Shown: piece after piece, positions 1 through 13,200 of the stretch | Position numbering within the stretch: the first letter of the stretch is position 1 | How the letters are laid out: each line of letters opens with the position of its first letter | Source of the DNA: Paramecium octaurelia | Lineage: Eukaryota > Ciliophora > Oligohymenophorea > Peniculida > Parameciidae | NCBI GenBank assembly: GCA_905182995.1 | Contig: CAJJDP010000021.1 | Location: 500,648 to 564,647 of the forward strand | Reading direction: 5' to 3' | Length of the DNA stretch: 64,000 bases | Notes under the pieces: model-generated | Databases searched by the model: none | What the model saw: the letters and a program-made list of their open reading frames with translations, nothing else | What the model was told of the DNA's origin: nothing | Made by a program: the position numbers and the translations under genes

Positions 1-40
1 TAGGATACACATTATCTTTTAGAGTAAATTGTTGGCTCAT
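1..40 (-). CDS. 5' end of a gene cut by the window start
   Basis: On the minus strand an ATG at 40 opens a frame without TGA to the window edge (MSQQFTLKDNVYP). It is divergent from the large gene starting at 190, with about 150 A/T-rich bases between, as expected for a shared upstream region. Only 13 codons are visible, so this is a weak call made from position and open frame alone. Confidence 0.25.
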   Translation of the reverse strand, partial: MSQQFTLKDNVYP

Positions 41-189
41 AATTAACACCACAAATATATTAATTTTAATATTATTTAGAAACAATATAAAATTCTAATT
101 AGGATTCATATAAACAAATAGTCTAAACATTATAAAATAGATAACTACATTTGATATCCAGAGAAAATTTTGAAAGGGCTATTTCAGAA

Positions 190-3100
190 ATGAAGGATTT
201 CAAAATTTTTGCTATTGTTAATTCTCTTATTGAAGATCATTAAGCCTTTCGATAACTTTTAGTTTAAAAATTTTGTAATTTGCTGAATTGTACTCAATAA
301 TAATTGAATGTTGAATCAATATTATCTCATATCCTAAATATTGAAAATATTAATGAAGAGATTGAAGTGTTGTACTTTAGTATAATATTTTATTTTTGGA
401 TGAAATATCTTACTAAATATGATATAGAACAAGGGTTTTCTGACCTAAAATCAATCGACATAGGGTCAGAAGAAGATACTATAGAGAGCAGAGAACAAAC
501 GATGCAAGTTATAATTTAAGAATAAGTTAAATCTAAAGATGATTAAATATTACAACATTTTGTTTATTTAATATTTTACTTTTCAAAAGAATAGAGTTTA
601 ATCAATTACTAGGAATACTTAAGCTACAAGAAATAAAGGTTAGAATTACAAAAAAAGATTAATTAAAATTCTTCTGAATTATCATTTTAAATTTTATAAG
701 ATCTTTCATAGCTATAATATTGTTAATTAATAAATATTTAAGGATTGAGGGATTAAATCAAATTTTTTTGGATTACTTAAATAAATTCTGAACTATTTGA
801 AATTATTAATATCATACTTACATAAGAACAAACTCTAAATTTATTTTAAGCAACTATCTTATTGGAAGAAAAATTCAAAGTAATTAAATCAAAAAATAAA
901 AATTTGATTATATAAAATATTTTAATGCTATTGCCTTAAAGCTTGTCAAATGTTGAGAAAAAATAAAATATTCTATTAATAACATTATATTTAAAATAGA
1001 ATTTTCTTAATAGACAAGCTTAGGATTTGATTTAGGAGATATTCTTCAACAATACAAATACAAATAAAAATGAAAATGAATTCATACAATTTTGTGAACG
1101 TTTTTATGAATTGGATGAAGAGTAATATCAAATTTGGTTAGAAAGTGTTCAGTTTTTTTAAATTTTTAAAATAACACCTAAATGTTTAAGACATAAAAAA
1201 ACCCATAAACAATTTCCAACAAATTAATAAATAGCAATAGAACAATTCAGTTTTTCAGTTCCAGAAGACACAAATGATTAATTAAAGCTAGCCATTAGTA
1301 ATTGGGTTAAATGTATGAACGCAAATACTACATATGATCTATTTTATTATTTTTTTGATAGCTTAAAAAGGGGGGAATCTGTAAATCTTCTAGTTTAACT
1401 TATTAATGAAGAAATATTTAATCAATAATCTAAATATGGATTTTTCAATAGCAAAGCTCTTTTTTAGATTTTTTATAATAATTCAAATTAAGAATTAAAA
1501 TTTTTGTTGCTTAAGTACTATTCAAAGTATTATCCTGTGCCCTTGATTTATTAAGCTTCTGAATTTCAGAGTATATAAAATTTGGAAAGTCTTTATGAAA
1601 TAAATGACAAATTGTATTATTTGATGCAAAAAAGTATTAATATAATCAATTTGTCGTTAAGTAAGAGTTAAAGTAAAATTGGTAAAACTGAATTGATTAA
1701 TAACATTTTCTATAAAATGTAAAAGTTTGAAATCGGAGATAATTGTTTAATTAATGAAAACACAATAGATTTAATGTTCGATTTCGAATTTAATGGTACA
1801 AGAAAGTTTATGATTGCAGATACTCATGGATATATTCCACCTGAAATATTAATAAAAGTATTACCACTCTTTCAAATTTGTATAATTCAAATAGACTCAG
1901 AAGATGAATTGCAAGAAAATATCCAATCTATTAAGTCCCTTGAAATTTTTAATTCCCACAAGATTTGCATTATAATTCGAAATTCAAAAAAAAATTAAAT
2001 ACCCCCATAAATTTAGTAAGATTTAATCCAATTAAAAATCAACTTTCATTAGGTTTCAGATCTATCATAGAGAGGAATAGATAAATAATTACAGTTAAAC
2101 GAAATTGAAAGTGCCACAAAATTTGTTTTGAATAACATTTTTTCATTTTACTGTTAGCCAAAAAAGTCTTAATAATTATATTGGGATATTCTATAGAAAT
2201 ATAATAATAAGTCAAAAGAAATCTCTGAAGTTATTTTCAAAAATAAAACAATTTTGTAAGAGATCAAGGCAGAATTATAATCATTAATTAAATTACCTGA
2301 TGGATTTTATGCTTAAAGGGCCTTCTCATTGCGTCACTCTCATTATCACAACAAAATCTTAAAATAATAAATTAATGAAATTTTACTAGAGCCTAATAGT
2401 GATCAAGCCAAAATTAAGCAGTTAAGAGACGATATAGAAGAAAATTTAATGTTTCAAAAATTTAGGGTTCCATCAAAATTACTAAATTTATTTTAGAAAG
2501 TCTTAATGCAAGATCATATATAGTATTTATGGTTTCTTGAATAATTGAGGTAATTTAATGAGAAAAATACATAGAAATTAAATGAAAAGAATTAAATTCT
2601 ATTGATGAAGAGTACTTCATCGATAAGAACTTCTAATCAAAGCTAATAACAGATTTTGTCTTCAGAATGTAATTTATAAGTATTAGGTGTGTAAGATTAG
2701 ATAAAACAAATAGAAAATGAATTAAAATTTAAAAAAATTGGTATAGAGATATTTTGGAGAGAACTGATATAATTTGGAAGTCTAGGAAGTTAATTATTAG
2801 TTAATCCTATTGAAGCACTTTGTTAAATTATCAGGAAAGGGGAACCTTTTGAACTTTTGGATGGAGATTCTTAAACAATTGACAAAGAAATTTTATTAAC
2901 AATTATATAAAAGCTCAATTAAGATAAGAATGAAAAAGTATTAGTGTTAAGTGTCTTAGGACCTTAAAGTTCAGGTAAATCCACTTTATTGAATAAATTA
3001 TTTGGATGTCATTTTTGGACAAGTGTTGGTAGATGCACAAGAGGAGTTCATATGCAATTGTTAAAAGTGAGAAATAAAGAAAGATTTGAAGGGTTGTTTG

Positions 3101-6100
3101 ATCAAATTCTTCTTTTGGATACTGAAGGTCTTTAAAGTCCAAATCAAACAGATGTTGAATTTGATTAAAAAATGTCCTTGTTTGTTTTAGCAATCAGTGA
3201 TATCATTTTGATAACTGTTAAAGGCGATCTCAATTTATAATTCCATAATCTTATTGAAGTGTGCATATTTCAATATAGCTAATTAATATAAAATCTTTCA
3301 GGAGTGAAACAAATTGTATGGTGTTTTAATTAAAATAACGACGTTTAAAAGAAAGGGCCCTTTTTTGAATAAATTTAATAGTTGGTTATGAGAGTTGAAT
3401 AGAGAAATCAGCAACCAGTCTAATTTGAATCAGAGAATAAAGAATAATATAATTAGTAAATTGATTATGCAAGTATCATTGATATTGATACAAAACATAT
3501 TTGGGTTTTGGGATTTGCTTAAATTCAGAATATTTGGGATTTTCAAAAGTGGACTTAATCAAGCCTTAATGAAACTTTTTCTAAAAATGCATATTGTAAT
3601 GGAATAAGGATGCTTAATAATTATGTCGAAAAATTTTAATTCCAGAACGATGTTGCTTAACTTTAAACTCTCTCTTAAATTATATCAGCAATTGATAACA
3701 CTTGGAAAAATATTGAAAAACTACCGGACTATTTAGAGTTTTCTGAATTACTTCAATATGATTAAAACAAAAAAATGAAAATCGAATACTAAAAGATCTT
3801 TAAAAATAAAAGTGATAAATTTGATTTCAAAAATCAAATTAGAATTTAAATTTAGTAGGCAGCTTTAAATAGTAAACCTTCTGAAGAATTTTTTATTTAA
3901 TTAGAGGAAGAATAAATTAAAGGTACTAATAGTAAACTCAAAGATATTTAAGAATCAATCAATGAGGAAATTCAATAATTTAAGCAAACTTAAAAGATTT
4001 CTAAAAATATTTATTTAAAATAATTAGAATAGTTAGATAGGTAATTTTAAAATGAAAGATTGCTATGTAAATTAATAATTACAGAAGCAATCCTTTCTCA
4101 AAAAATTAAATATGATTAAGATTATAGTGTATAAAACTTAGAGAAGACTTTTAGAACTTCATATGTCAATTAGAGAAATGAGTAGCTGGATTAAGATCAA
4201 ATCTTGAAATAATTTTATGATTAGTGGAATTAAATTATATAATAATTTTCTAAGACTTTAAATTCATAATTTGATAAATTTTAAACATTGCAATATGAGA
4301 CTATTAAAGGAAATTATAATGAATTTATTATAAGATCAACTCATGAATTCGAATATCTAAATTTATTAAGATAGATAAATAAAACTCAAGCAGCAGAATC
4401 TAATTAGGAATTTTAATTATTGTTTTAGATATATATTGAGGAGTTAAGGGAAAATTAATTTAGGCCTATCCTTCAAACAGATTAAGAGTTTTTTCATATT
4501 TATAATCAACCTATCAAAGATAAAATTGAATAGTTTGAGGAAAAATATTGTATTAATTTTCCCAAATTTTATAAATGTTAAATATAAGTTGTTTAAATAA
4601 CACTATAATAGATTAAAATATATTTAGCATATCATATTGTAGATGATTTTGAAGACTTCTTGAAAGTTAATTAAAACAATTTGGAAGACTTCTTGCAAGA
4701 TAATTAAAACAATGACATAAATACATATTTTTTTAAAACCTTTTTTGATTTCTTTCAGCTAGAATATGATAATTAATTGATAAGACAAGAGGTTTTTGAA
4801 AACTAAAATGATTATTTTGAAGAATTGAAAAAGAAAATGAAATTAGTATAAATACCTTAGTTTCTAGTTTAATAAAGTAACTTTTAAAACTTTCCAAGGA
4901 ATAATTACAAAAGATTAAAATTTGAAGAATATTAGCAAAAGTCGCTTTGCTCTTAAGTAAAAGGGATCTTAAAATAATTTAAGCAAGTAGCTTACATTAT
5001 TTCAGAAAAAATAGAGTATGAATACAATAATAAAGATTATCATTAATATGAGGCTTACATAAATATGAAAAAAGATCTAGATTCAAAATAAATATATTAG
5101 AATTTGAAAGAGTTTAGTAAAATATTTCCAGATTTAATGGAGAAAGAAAAGGGTTGGGAGAGATTATATTTAGAAACTTATAATTTCGTTTATGAAGAAA
5201 TGGGTGTTAAATAGGATATTAATAAAATTAATAATTAATAAGAGGTGTCTTGTTATGATATGTAGAAAATAAATATCGTTATTTAGAAATTGAAAGTAGA
5301 TCTAATTCAAAATAGATTTAATAAGTCATTTTCATACTTTGGAGTATTATTAACTAAATTAGGAGAGAGATGCATAATATATTTTGGTTTATTAATTATT
5401 TGGAGATTTATATGTTAGTCATAATGGTAATCAGTAAATAAAATTATAGATTAATTGGATAAAAAGAAAATAAATCTATTAGAGAAGTTTTTTGCCTATC
5501 TTGAAAAAAATGACTATAAATTAAGTAGGATTTAAGCACTTGAATTATTTGAAACAATAAAGTGTAATTTTTAATTACAATTTTATAATCAAAATACTCC
5601 TTTGATTTTTTAAGAAATTAAAAATCAAAAGTGTGCCCTTGATTAATAGTTCATAATATCAGATATTGTTATTCAGAAAGATTTTATAATAAATTATATA
5701 ATAGATTAAAAAAAAGTTATAAATAATTATGTAGAAAATAAAATAGAAGAGTTAGAAAAAAATTTGAAGGAGGAATATTAAATCATATTAGCTAATCAAT
5801 ATTAAGAACTAATTAAAAAATTAAAGATAAATGCTCAATTATTAATATAATATATAGTGCCTAACCTAAATATTGAAGAATACTTTGAGAACACATAAGA
5901 TGATTTAGAAAAAAAATTGTTTGAAATTGTAGTTTGTTTTCTTTAGGGAGGTAATTCTAAAGAAAAAAATTTAATAAAAAATAAATACAAATATATATTT
6001 AATTAATAAAATGAAAATTTGGAAGTGGAAATCAATTTGGACAATCTAAAGAATGCTGAAATTAAATTATTAGATATTTTTGTTGAATAGTTAATTGAAA

Positions 6101-7119
6101 TTTTGAATCAAGCTATATACATAGAACTTAACTTTGATGAATTCAAAATAAAAGAATAATTATTAAAAAAAAAAATAGAGATGTAAGGGTGTCAAACTTC
6201 TTGCAAATATTGCAATAGAAAATGTGATTTACAGTAGGATCACCAATCAGATCACTAATGCTAAAATGGACATTTTTTTATAGGTATAAATGTTTTATTT
6301 ATCTAAAGTGAATTCAAAGTTTTATGAATAATAATATTAATGCAATGAGCTTAATTCTAATTAATGGCCAGTAGAAAACATTCAAGAAAACTAATGGGAT
6401 TTAAAGTTAATATAAAATGACGATTAAAAAAAATTTAAAGAGAAATTAGATAGTATCTGGAAAAAATATGGTCAGGAAATCTGTGATATATTAAAAAAAC
6501 CTTACTATAACAGAGAATAATTGAAAAAAGATAAAGTTCACTATATTTTCATTTTGGATAGTTCAGAGTCTATGTATAAGGATTGGACTATAATAAAATA
6601 AGGAGTTAGAGGGTTCATTAAAAATATCAAGGAAGAAGATTAGAACTATAATAAAGAATCTTGGATAAGTCTCATACTTTTTAATAAAGAATAAACAACA
6701 CTTAAAAATAGTAAAAGGGCTAGGGATATAGAAGAAAAAATTAAAATGAATTTCAAAGGGGGAGGAACAAACTTTGGGAAGCCAATTAAGAAAGCCATAT
6801 AAATAATTGAAAATGACAATACCTCTAATCTGTAAAAACCTATAAATATCATAGATTCTTATTATTATTCTACACTGATGGTAAAGCTGCTATTCCAGAA
6901 CAAGAGCTTGAAAAGATGTAGAACTTAGAGGAAACAAAACGAAACAAAATACAATTGATAGCCTGTACACAAAATGGTAACACTTAAAATAGAGTTCTTA
7001 ATGAAATGGTTACATATTTTAATGATTCTACCAAATAAGCATGCTTACTTTCTTTTTCTTCAGCAAATGATTTGATTGGCTTTTGGTCTGAAGTTATAAA
7101 ATTTAGATTGAAGAGTTGA
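190..7119 (+). CDS. Giant VLIG-like GTPase with Cys/His cluster and C-terminal vWA domain
   Basis: About 2,293 aa. One frame runs from ATG 190 to TGA 7117-7119 with two small introns, 6284-6308 (25 nt) and 6832-6854 (23 nt). Residues 924-931 are GPQSSGKS, a P-loop, followed by a Thr/Arg-rich switch (WTSVGRCTRG) and DTEG at 977-980. This arrangement is typical of the dynamin-related GBP/VLIG GTPases. A weaker P-loop-like stretch (SKIGKTEL, near 495-502) suggests a degenerate first G domain, as in two-domain VLIG proteins. A long helical, Gln/Lys/Glu-rich middle follows. Near 2001-2025 is a cysteine/histidine cluster (CxxxCxxC, CD, DH, CxxGH). After the first intron a vWA domain starts with FILDSSESM, a DxSxS MIDAS, and runs to the C-terminus. 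VLIGs are known in animals and related genes occur in ciliates. The biological role here is unknown; NTP-driven assembly is inference from family. Confidence 0.85.
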
Positions 7120-8016
7120 TTATATGTGATAATTACATTAAATTTCTAATAATTTATGAATATAATAACAATTAATAATTTGTTAAAAAATGAAAAACTT
7201 CTGTGAAAACTATTTTGATGAGTCAAAATATTCATTATATAACCAAATCAATATTAAGTAGTATAAATAGATATCTTATATAATTTTATTTTTATTCTCT
7301 TAATATACGAAATTCCAAAGTTAATTTAAATAAATAATTTCTTAAAATAATGTTAATTAAATATAATAAAAATTCCTTGTTGAATTACTTATTATCCAAA
7401 ACTTCATTAGTTTATGTTTAAATTTGCATAGCCATTTGATCATTAATAAAAAGAATAATAACTTTCTCTGCATTTGATATCGAATTAACCAAAAGAAATT
7501 CAATGATTGAATTGATTTTTTTAAGATCTTAACAATTTTAAACTCAAAGTATTATAAAATGTAATTGATAGCATATGTTAATTTTATGATAAGAATTGCT
7601 AGATAAATTATTTATATTAATAAAATTCTCATAATATATAATTTAAAGTTTTGATAATCATTAATTATAGTCATTTAATATTACGAGCTCTAATTTGGAA
7701 TAAGATTCTTAAACAGATTTGTTAATTTAAAATTGGTTAATAACCAAAATGATTGCCAATTAATTTAATACTCTGTGTGGTTCTTCAATTTAAATATCAA
7801 AACAATAATTTTTCATATTATATGTAGAGATATTGAAAAATAAATTCAATAATTAATGAATAAATTTTCTGTCATATAAAAACAGCCAAAAGCGACAAAA
7901 AAAGGATTCTGATTAATGTGTTTAAATATATATAAGTTATGTTAGTTAAATAGTGTCAATAAATGAGTCATTATAATTAATTAAGTAACTTAAAATTAAT
8001 TGTCAGAGTTATAATA
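7120..8016. other. Stretch without a supportable gene; coding-like remnants
   Basis: The first 250 bases are A/T-rich spacer after the giant GTPase gene. From about 7410 to 7750 the plus strand has short open pieces of Gln-rich coding-like sequence interrupted by several TGA codons with no convincing intron to remove them. It may be a remnant of a gene or plain spacer. No RNA gene or repeat was seen. Confidence 0.4.
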
Positions 8017-8721
8017 ATGGGAATAACTTGCTCATCTTAACGAAAACCAACATCATAGGTCTGTTTCCAAAACTAAAATTCTCATGAATAAAATGGAAAA
8101 TGTAAAAATGTTCAATAAATAAATGAAAACGATTAAAAGATGTCCATTAGCAATGGGATTTCTTATTTCTTAAGAAGAATAGATTAATTTAATAAGTCAG
8201 ATCAACCACATGAAACAAAATAACTAATTTCATTCTTTGAAAAATAGCAATAATGGTTAGAATGGAAATTAGAATGTGATATTGCCTTCATAATTGATTT
8301 AACAACAAAAAATGACAAAAAAAGGATTAGATTATTAAAGGAACTATTAGCAGATAAGGAGAGGCATTAATCTAGATTCGGAATTATATATCTCGGAAAT
8401 GATAAAGCTTAATTCGATTTAATAGATGACTCCTAAGAAACAACATACAATCTGTAAAAATAACTATAAAATCTGAAATTGGATGACTGGATAAACATTT
8501 TTAAGGCTCTTAGAGCACATATAATTTTCAATAAAGAGTAAATCTTACCTTCAATTTATATTTTGAGTGAAAATTAATAATCCTAAAATGATGATTCGAT
8601 ATTAGAAGTTGTTGATAATTTATTAGAGGACACTTGTTAGAAGCATTCTCTTAATTTCCATTGTAATAGTTACAAGTTAGAAGATAAAGAATTTTATAGC
8701 GAATAGGAACTAAAATTATGA
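8017..8721 (+). CDS. Small vWA-like protein with predicted acylated N-terminus
   Basis: 234 aa, intronless, ATG 8017, TGA 8719-8721. The N-terminus MGITCSSQRK fits N-myristoylation (Gly2, Ser6) next to a palmitoylatable Cys5, so membrane attachment is predicted. From about residue 85 the pattern ECDIAFIIDLTTKNDKKR resembles the first strand of a vWA fold, but the MIDAS DxSxS is replaced by DLTTK, so metal binding is doubtful. The stretch SRFGIIYLGND and a C-terminal CNSYKL fit later strands. It lies 0.9 kb downstream of the vWA-bearing giant GTPase on the same strand; a relation between the two vWA-like domains is possible but not shown. Function unknown. Confidence 0.6.
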
Positions 8722-9130
8722 GGTGATGATTGTAATATAACTAAAAATTTTTCATAATAATTTCTTAATTCTGCAATATTATATAATTTTAAATATAAAT
8801 AATAAGATTTTATTAAAATTAGTTTTTATTTCGATTCACCAATTGCCTAAACATTTAAAGCAAGAGCACTATTATATTCGTGATAATAAAGTAATCTTAT
8901 GGAAGTTATAATTAGATTATTCATATTAAATAATAAGGTATACTGTAAATTTGACAGTTGTTTGATAAATAATAAGTAGAAATAGTAAACAGATTAGATA
9001 ATATAGAAATTACATGTATAGTACTTTTAGCATTTATTCAATTTGGTTATCAACTTTATTGGAAATTATTTTGATAATTATATATTTTATAAATAAAGAA
9101 TTAAGATCTTGAGAATAGTAGAAATTAGAT

Positions 9131-10038
9131 ATGAAAAAAGTAAATCTGAAAGTTCGTTGTTTATAAAATACTAATGGCATAAGAATTTATTTCAAACTAT
9201 TCTTTCTATACTTAATCTTTATATTATATTGCACCCTTGTTTTTACTTGGTTTAAGATTTTTTAAGAATTTTTTTAGTTTTTGAATTATTAGTAATGTCC
9301 GTATTATTTAGACTTTATGGAATATTCCAACAAGGAGTTTCTTTACTATCTTGGCTATCAATACTATCCTCCATATTATTAGATTAAACGGACTGTTCGA
9401 TTGTTCCAAAAAATAGAAAACATTGATAATTAGTGTCCATATTGTCATTAATTTGATTTTCACAGTTTTGTTAATAAAGTTTAGGATAATATTAGAAAGC
9501 CTATGGTTTATTTGCTGTAATTTAATTATCCTCCTCTAATTATTCATTTTAGGACATTAATTTATTAGTACTGACGCGTGATCCCATTTATGTAAATTAA
9601 TTAAATTATTATTGTTTAAAGATTGGTAATTTATGAATAACCAAAGGAGGTTTATTATTAAAATTAATTAATTAGATTTATTTTATACTTGAACAAGCTT
9701 TAAATTAAAATCATTATTAATGTTGGTTTTACTTAAAAAAACACATAATAAATTTAGAAAACAATATAATCCTCGATTAACTGCTAATTATTTTTTCAAT
9801 CAATATTCAATACTTCAACAATCATTGGATCTTATTTAAATTGATAACATAGATTTTTTTAAAAACATCTTTACTATAAAGCAATTATTATTAAATATTT
9901 TCAATTCCTCTTGTATTGATAAGATATCCTAACCTAAATTGTAATTTAGTAGATTATAATGATCATCTTATCAATTTGAGTTTTAAGCATGATAATCTTT
10001 AGACTCAAATAATTTTTATAAATTTGGAATCATGTTGA
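9131..10038 (+). CDS. Probable membrane-anchored hypothetical protein, exon structure uncertain
   Basis: ATG 9131 begins a frame with a basic start (MKKVNLKVRC), a long hydrophobic segment (FFLYLIFILYCTLVFTW) and two short Cys motifs, QQCPYY and NQCPYCH, the latter about 70 residues on. The frame stops near 9580, but a removable intron around 9512-9558 leads to a second open frame, and an intron near 9627-9647 to a third that ends at TGA 10036-10038. The first of these introns would be about 47 nt, long for this genome, so the structure may be wrong or the gene partly decayed. Bases 8722-9130 just upstream hold no gene I can support. Not recognised. Confidence 0.35.
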
Positions 10039-10226
10039 ACAATCGTATTGGTATACATTTTATTAATAATAATTAAAATGAGTTTAGTAAACTAATAATC
10101 AGACTCTCATTTTTAACTCCAATAGCAGTTCATCATCTACTTAATAATTTAAAGGGATGATCTTTTAATGAAGCATTTATTAATTGTCTGTCCTTCGTTA
10201 AAGATTAGGATTAATCTAAGTGTATA

Positions 10227-13200
10227 TCAATCAAAATATAATACAGTTGCTATATAATCTTAAAGATTTAACGATTTAAGTAATTCCAAACTTCCAAATG
10301 CCAGAGGAGTACAATTGTCTTTATTGATCACATTTAAATCACCCCCTTTATTTAGAAAGTCAATTATAATTTATTTATTCCCTGATTGGAATGCCATATG
10401 GAGTGGAGTATTGTCATTTGAACATTTTTAATTTACATCTGCCCCTGCCTTTAGCAATAGTTTAATCATTTGAACATCACCATATTTAGCACTGTAATAT
10501 AAGGGAGTATTTCCATATTAATCATATTATTCGGTGTCAGCCTTAACATAATTAAATCCTGCTGATTCTGCAATAATAACACTTTTCATTTTGGATGCTT
10601 ATATCAGCTTTCTACTTTTGACTTTAGTTTCTCCACTAATTCTAATTTTTGCTGCTTTATTAATTAAAGATTATTTTAAACTTTCATTCTTCTATTCTTA
10701 TTTTAAATGCAAACTCTATAAATTACAATTCATTTACTTATTTAACAACTCTACTGCTTGCTAACGATATATCTAAGGTTTTTTATTGACTTAATCTTTG
10801 TGTTTATGGAGATGATGGCGTAGAATATGGAACAAAAATAGACTTTTGAATTTATTCAAGAGGTAATTTAGGAGGGGAATATATTGAAAGATCCTTTAGT
10901 TTTTCAGTCTGCTTTTTATTTAACTCATGAGACAATTCTTCAAAAAATCTCTTTGCTTTCAAACACTTTTAGATTTTGATTTCAATATCTCTATTTTTTT
11001 ATTCTACTTTTTATTCAAGCATATTGGATACTTTCTTTTTATACAAATATCTTTTAATGGCCATTTTAATTTTATTGGCTGCCTGTATTTCTATATCTTC
11101 TGATACCCACTGTTATTAATTGGGTGATTCTTTTGATTCAATTTCATTCATAAATTTTAATTATTAGCTTTAAAATCTTCTGCGAGATTATGGTCCTCCA
11201 CTATAAAATTAAAGAAACTCACTTTTCTTTATATTATAATTTCTTATAGCTAATCTGAAATTTTGGCTTTGCTTTATCAATTTCTCTTGCAAAACTTGAT
11301 TTTGTTTATCCTCTTGTGCCAAAATCATTAATTTAGATGGAGGGTGAAATTTGTGTCTGACTTATTCTAGTGGTATTTCCTCTCCATCTTTTATAAATAA
11401 TGGTTTAATCATTTGTTTTTATGCGTTTCTTTCGAAAAAATTCTATTAAGAAACCATTTGATTCCCTTTTTTCTTATTTCATTATAATAATTACTTGTCT
11501 ATATCTTTTTACAACATTTTACATAATTTCCTTAAACTTTTGAACGTAAATGTTTGCTAATGGATTTCCTGACTTTTATAATCTTCTTAAAATAGATTAT
11601 TTCTTGAATTCTATTGCTTCTTTAATAAATCTTTTTTTTTAAGCCTATATTAAATATTATACAAATTTCGATTTAACAACTTTCATCTAAAGAGAATCCT
11701 TGGATAAATATTGTTTTTTTTAGTAATTTATGGTCTTATCAGCTAGGGTAAAGAGATCAATTACCTATTTATTTCCTCTTGATGACATTCTGCTCTTCAA
11801 AATATTGTTATCTTTTTTTCATTTACTTTTCTTTTAAAGTAAAATAATCTTGTAAAATCTATTCTGAAATATTAAACTCAATTTAGTATTTTATCTATTC
11901 ATATACAATCAATATACTTCATTCTCTAATGAATTGATTGCTTTTTAGATAAACTCCTTGTCTAGATTTCTATTAATTAAAAAACTTGTTGATGCAATAT
12001 ATTATAGTTCTTCCTTTGTTATATAATTTCCTGTTTATTCACATTTATCAAGTATCATTCCTCTTTTACTGGTTAGCTTTCCATTAGCTTATTATTTCTT
12101 CATAGTTTCATAACCGTGCAATATATAGTTTTTCTTTGCTGATATGAATTATGCTTCTACTGCTTTGTTCCACTCAAAATAAACTTCTGGCTATTAAACT
12201 TCGATATCTTTAGGATTATATTTAGTTTATGAATTTGAACCTAATTTTGATTCAGAGTTATAAATTTTATGTTATTTTTCAAGAACATTGGTAGAATTTT
12301 GTATCATTTATACTAAGGCTAATTTGAGTCTATTTAAAATGGCTTTATGTTATGACTTAACCTTTAACCACCAATATAAATCTTGTTTATCATCAACAAC
12401 TTAGATACCACTTTTAGGAGCGTCATACTTTTAGATAATTCCTAATTAAGTAATTAAATACTATCAAATTGCTTTGAGATTTCATCAACACTACATCTGA
12501 TTAAGTAATTCTACTTTTCTTCAAGTTTTGTAAATTATTATAAAACATTAAAATCAATTCCAAAATCTGAACAAATCTGCTGGTACTTCTACTTTAAGGG
12601 TTTACTTTGGTTTGATTTAATTATCAATTTCTCAAATAGAGCACACATATTTTGAATTTGAGTTTATTTAACATAAAGTGAATGAGTTCTGGATGTTGAT
12701 CTAGTCAAAGGTTATTTTTATATCTGTGTAAAGCGATTCTGAATTTGCTGTTTAGTCATGAGATTAGAAAACTCAGATTAGGTGGTTTCTTATTTGAATG
12801 AGAAATTTCTATGCTTCATTTATTTAATTTATAATGTGATATTATATAAATGAATCAAATATCTTAAAGTAAATTCAATATTTATTGAGGTGAATATCTT
12901 TATTTTGGATTGATGGCTAACATTCCTTTTAATAATTAAGTTAATAAAGGTGAAACTTGGATACCAGAATAATTCTATTCTCGCAATACAAATTCTAGAT
13001 TAGTTAGTATTTTAATTTATTTTTCGACTATTTTACTAAAACTCCTTCCTGTAACTGCAAACAGACCTTGAGCCATGACTTTCTGACCTTTATAATTAAT
13101 TACTTATGTGTCATAACTCATCCACAATGGCAATCCTGATATGATTTCCAAGACAACACATCCTAACCCCCAAATATCTATGACCCATGATTTATCGTAA

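Noticed and set aside
2915-3193. Minus-strand 92-codon frame
   Set aside because: Antisense of the P-loop and DTEG segment of the giant GTPase.
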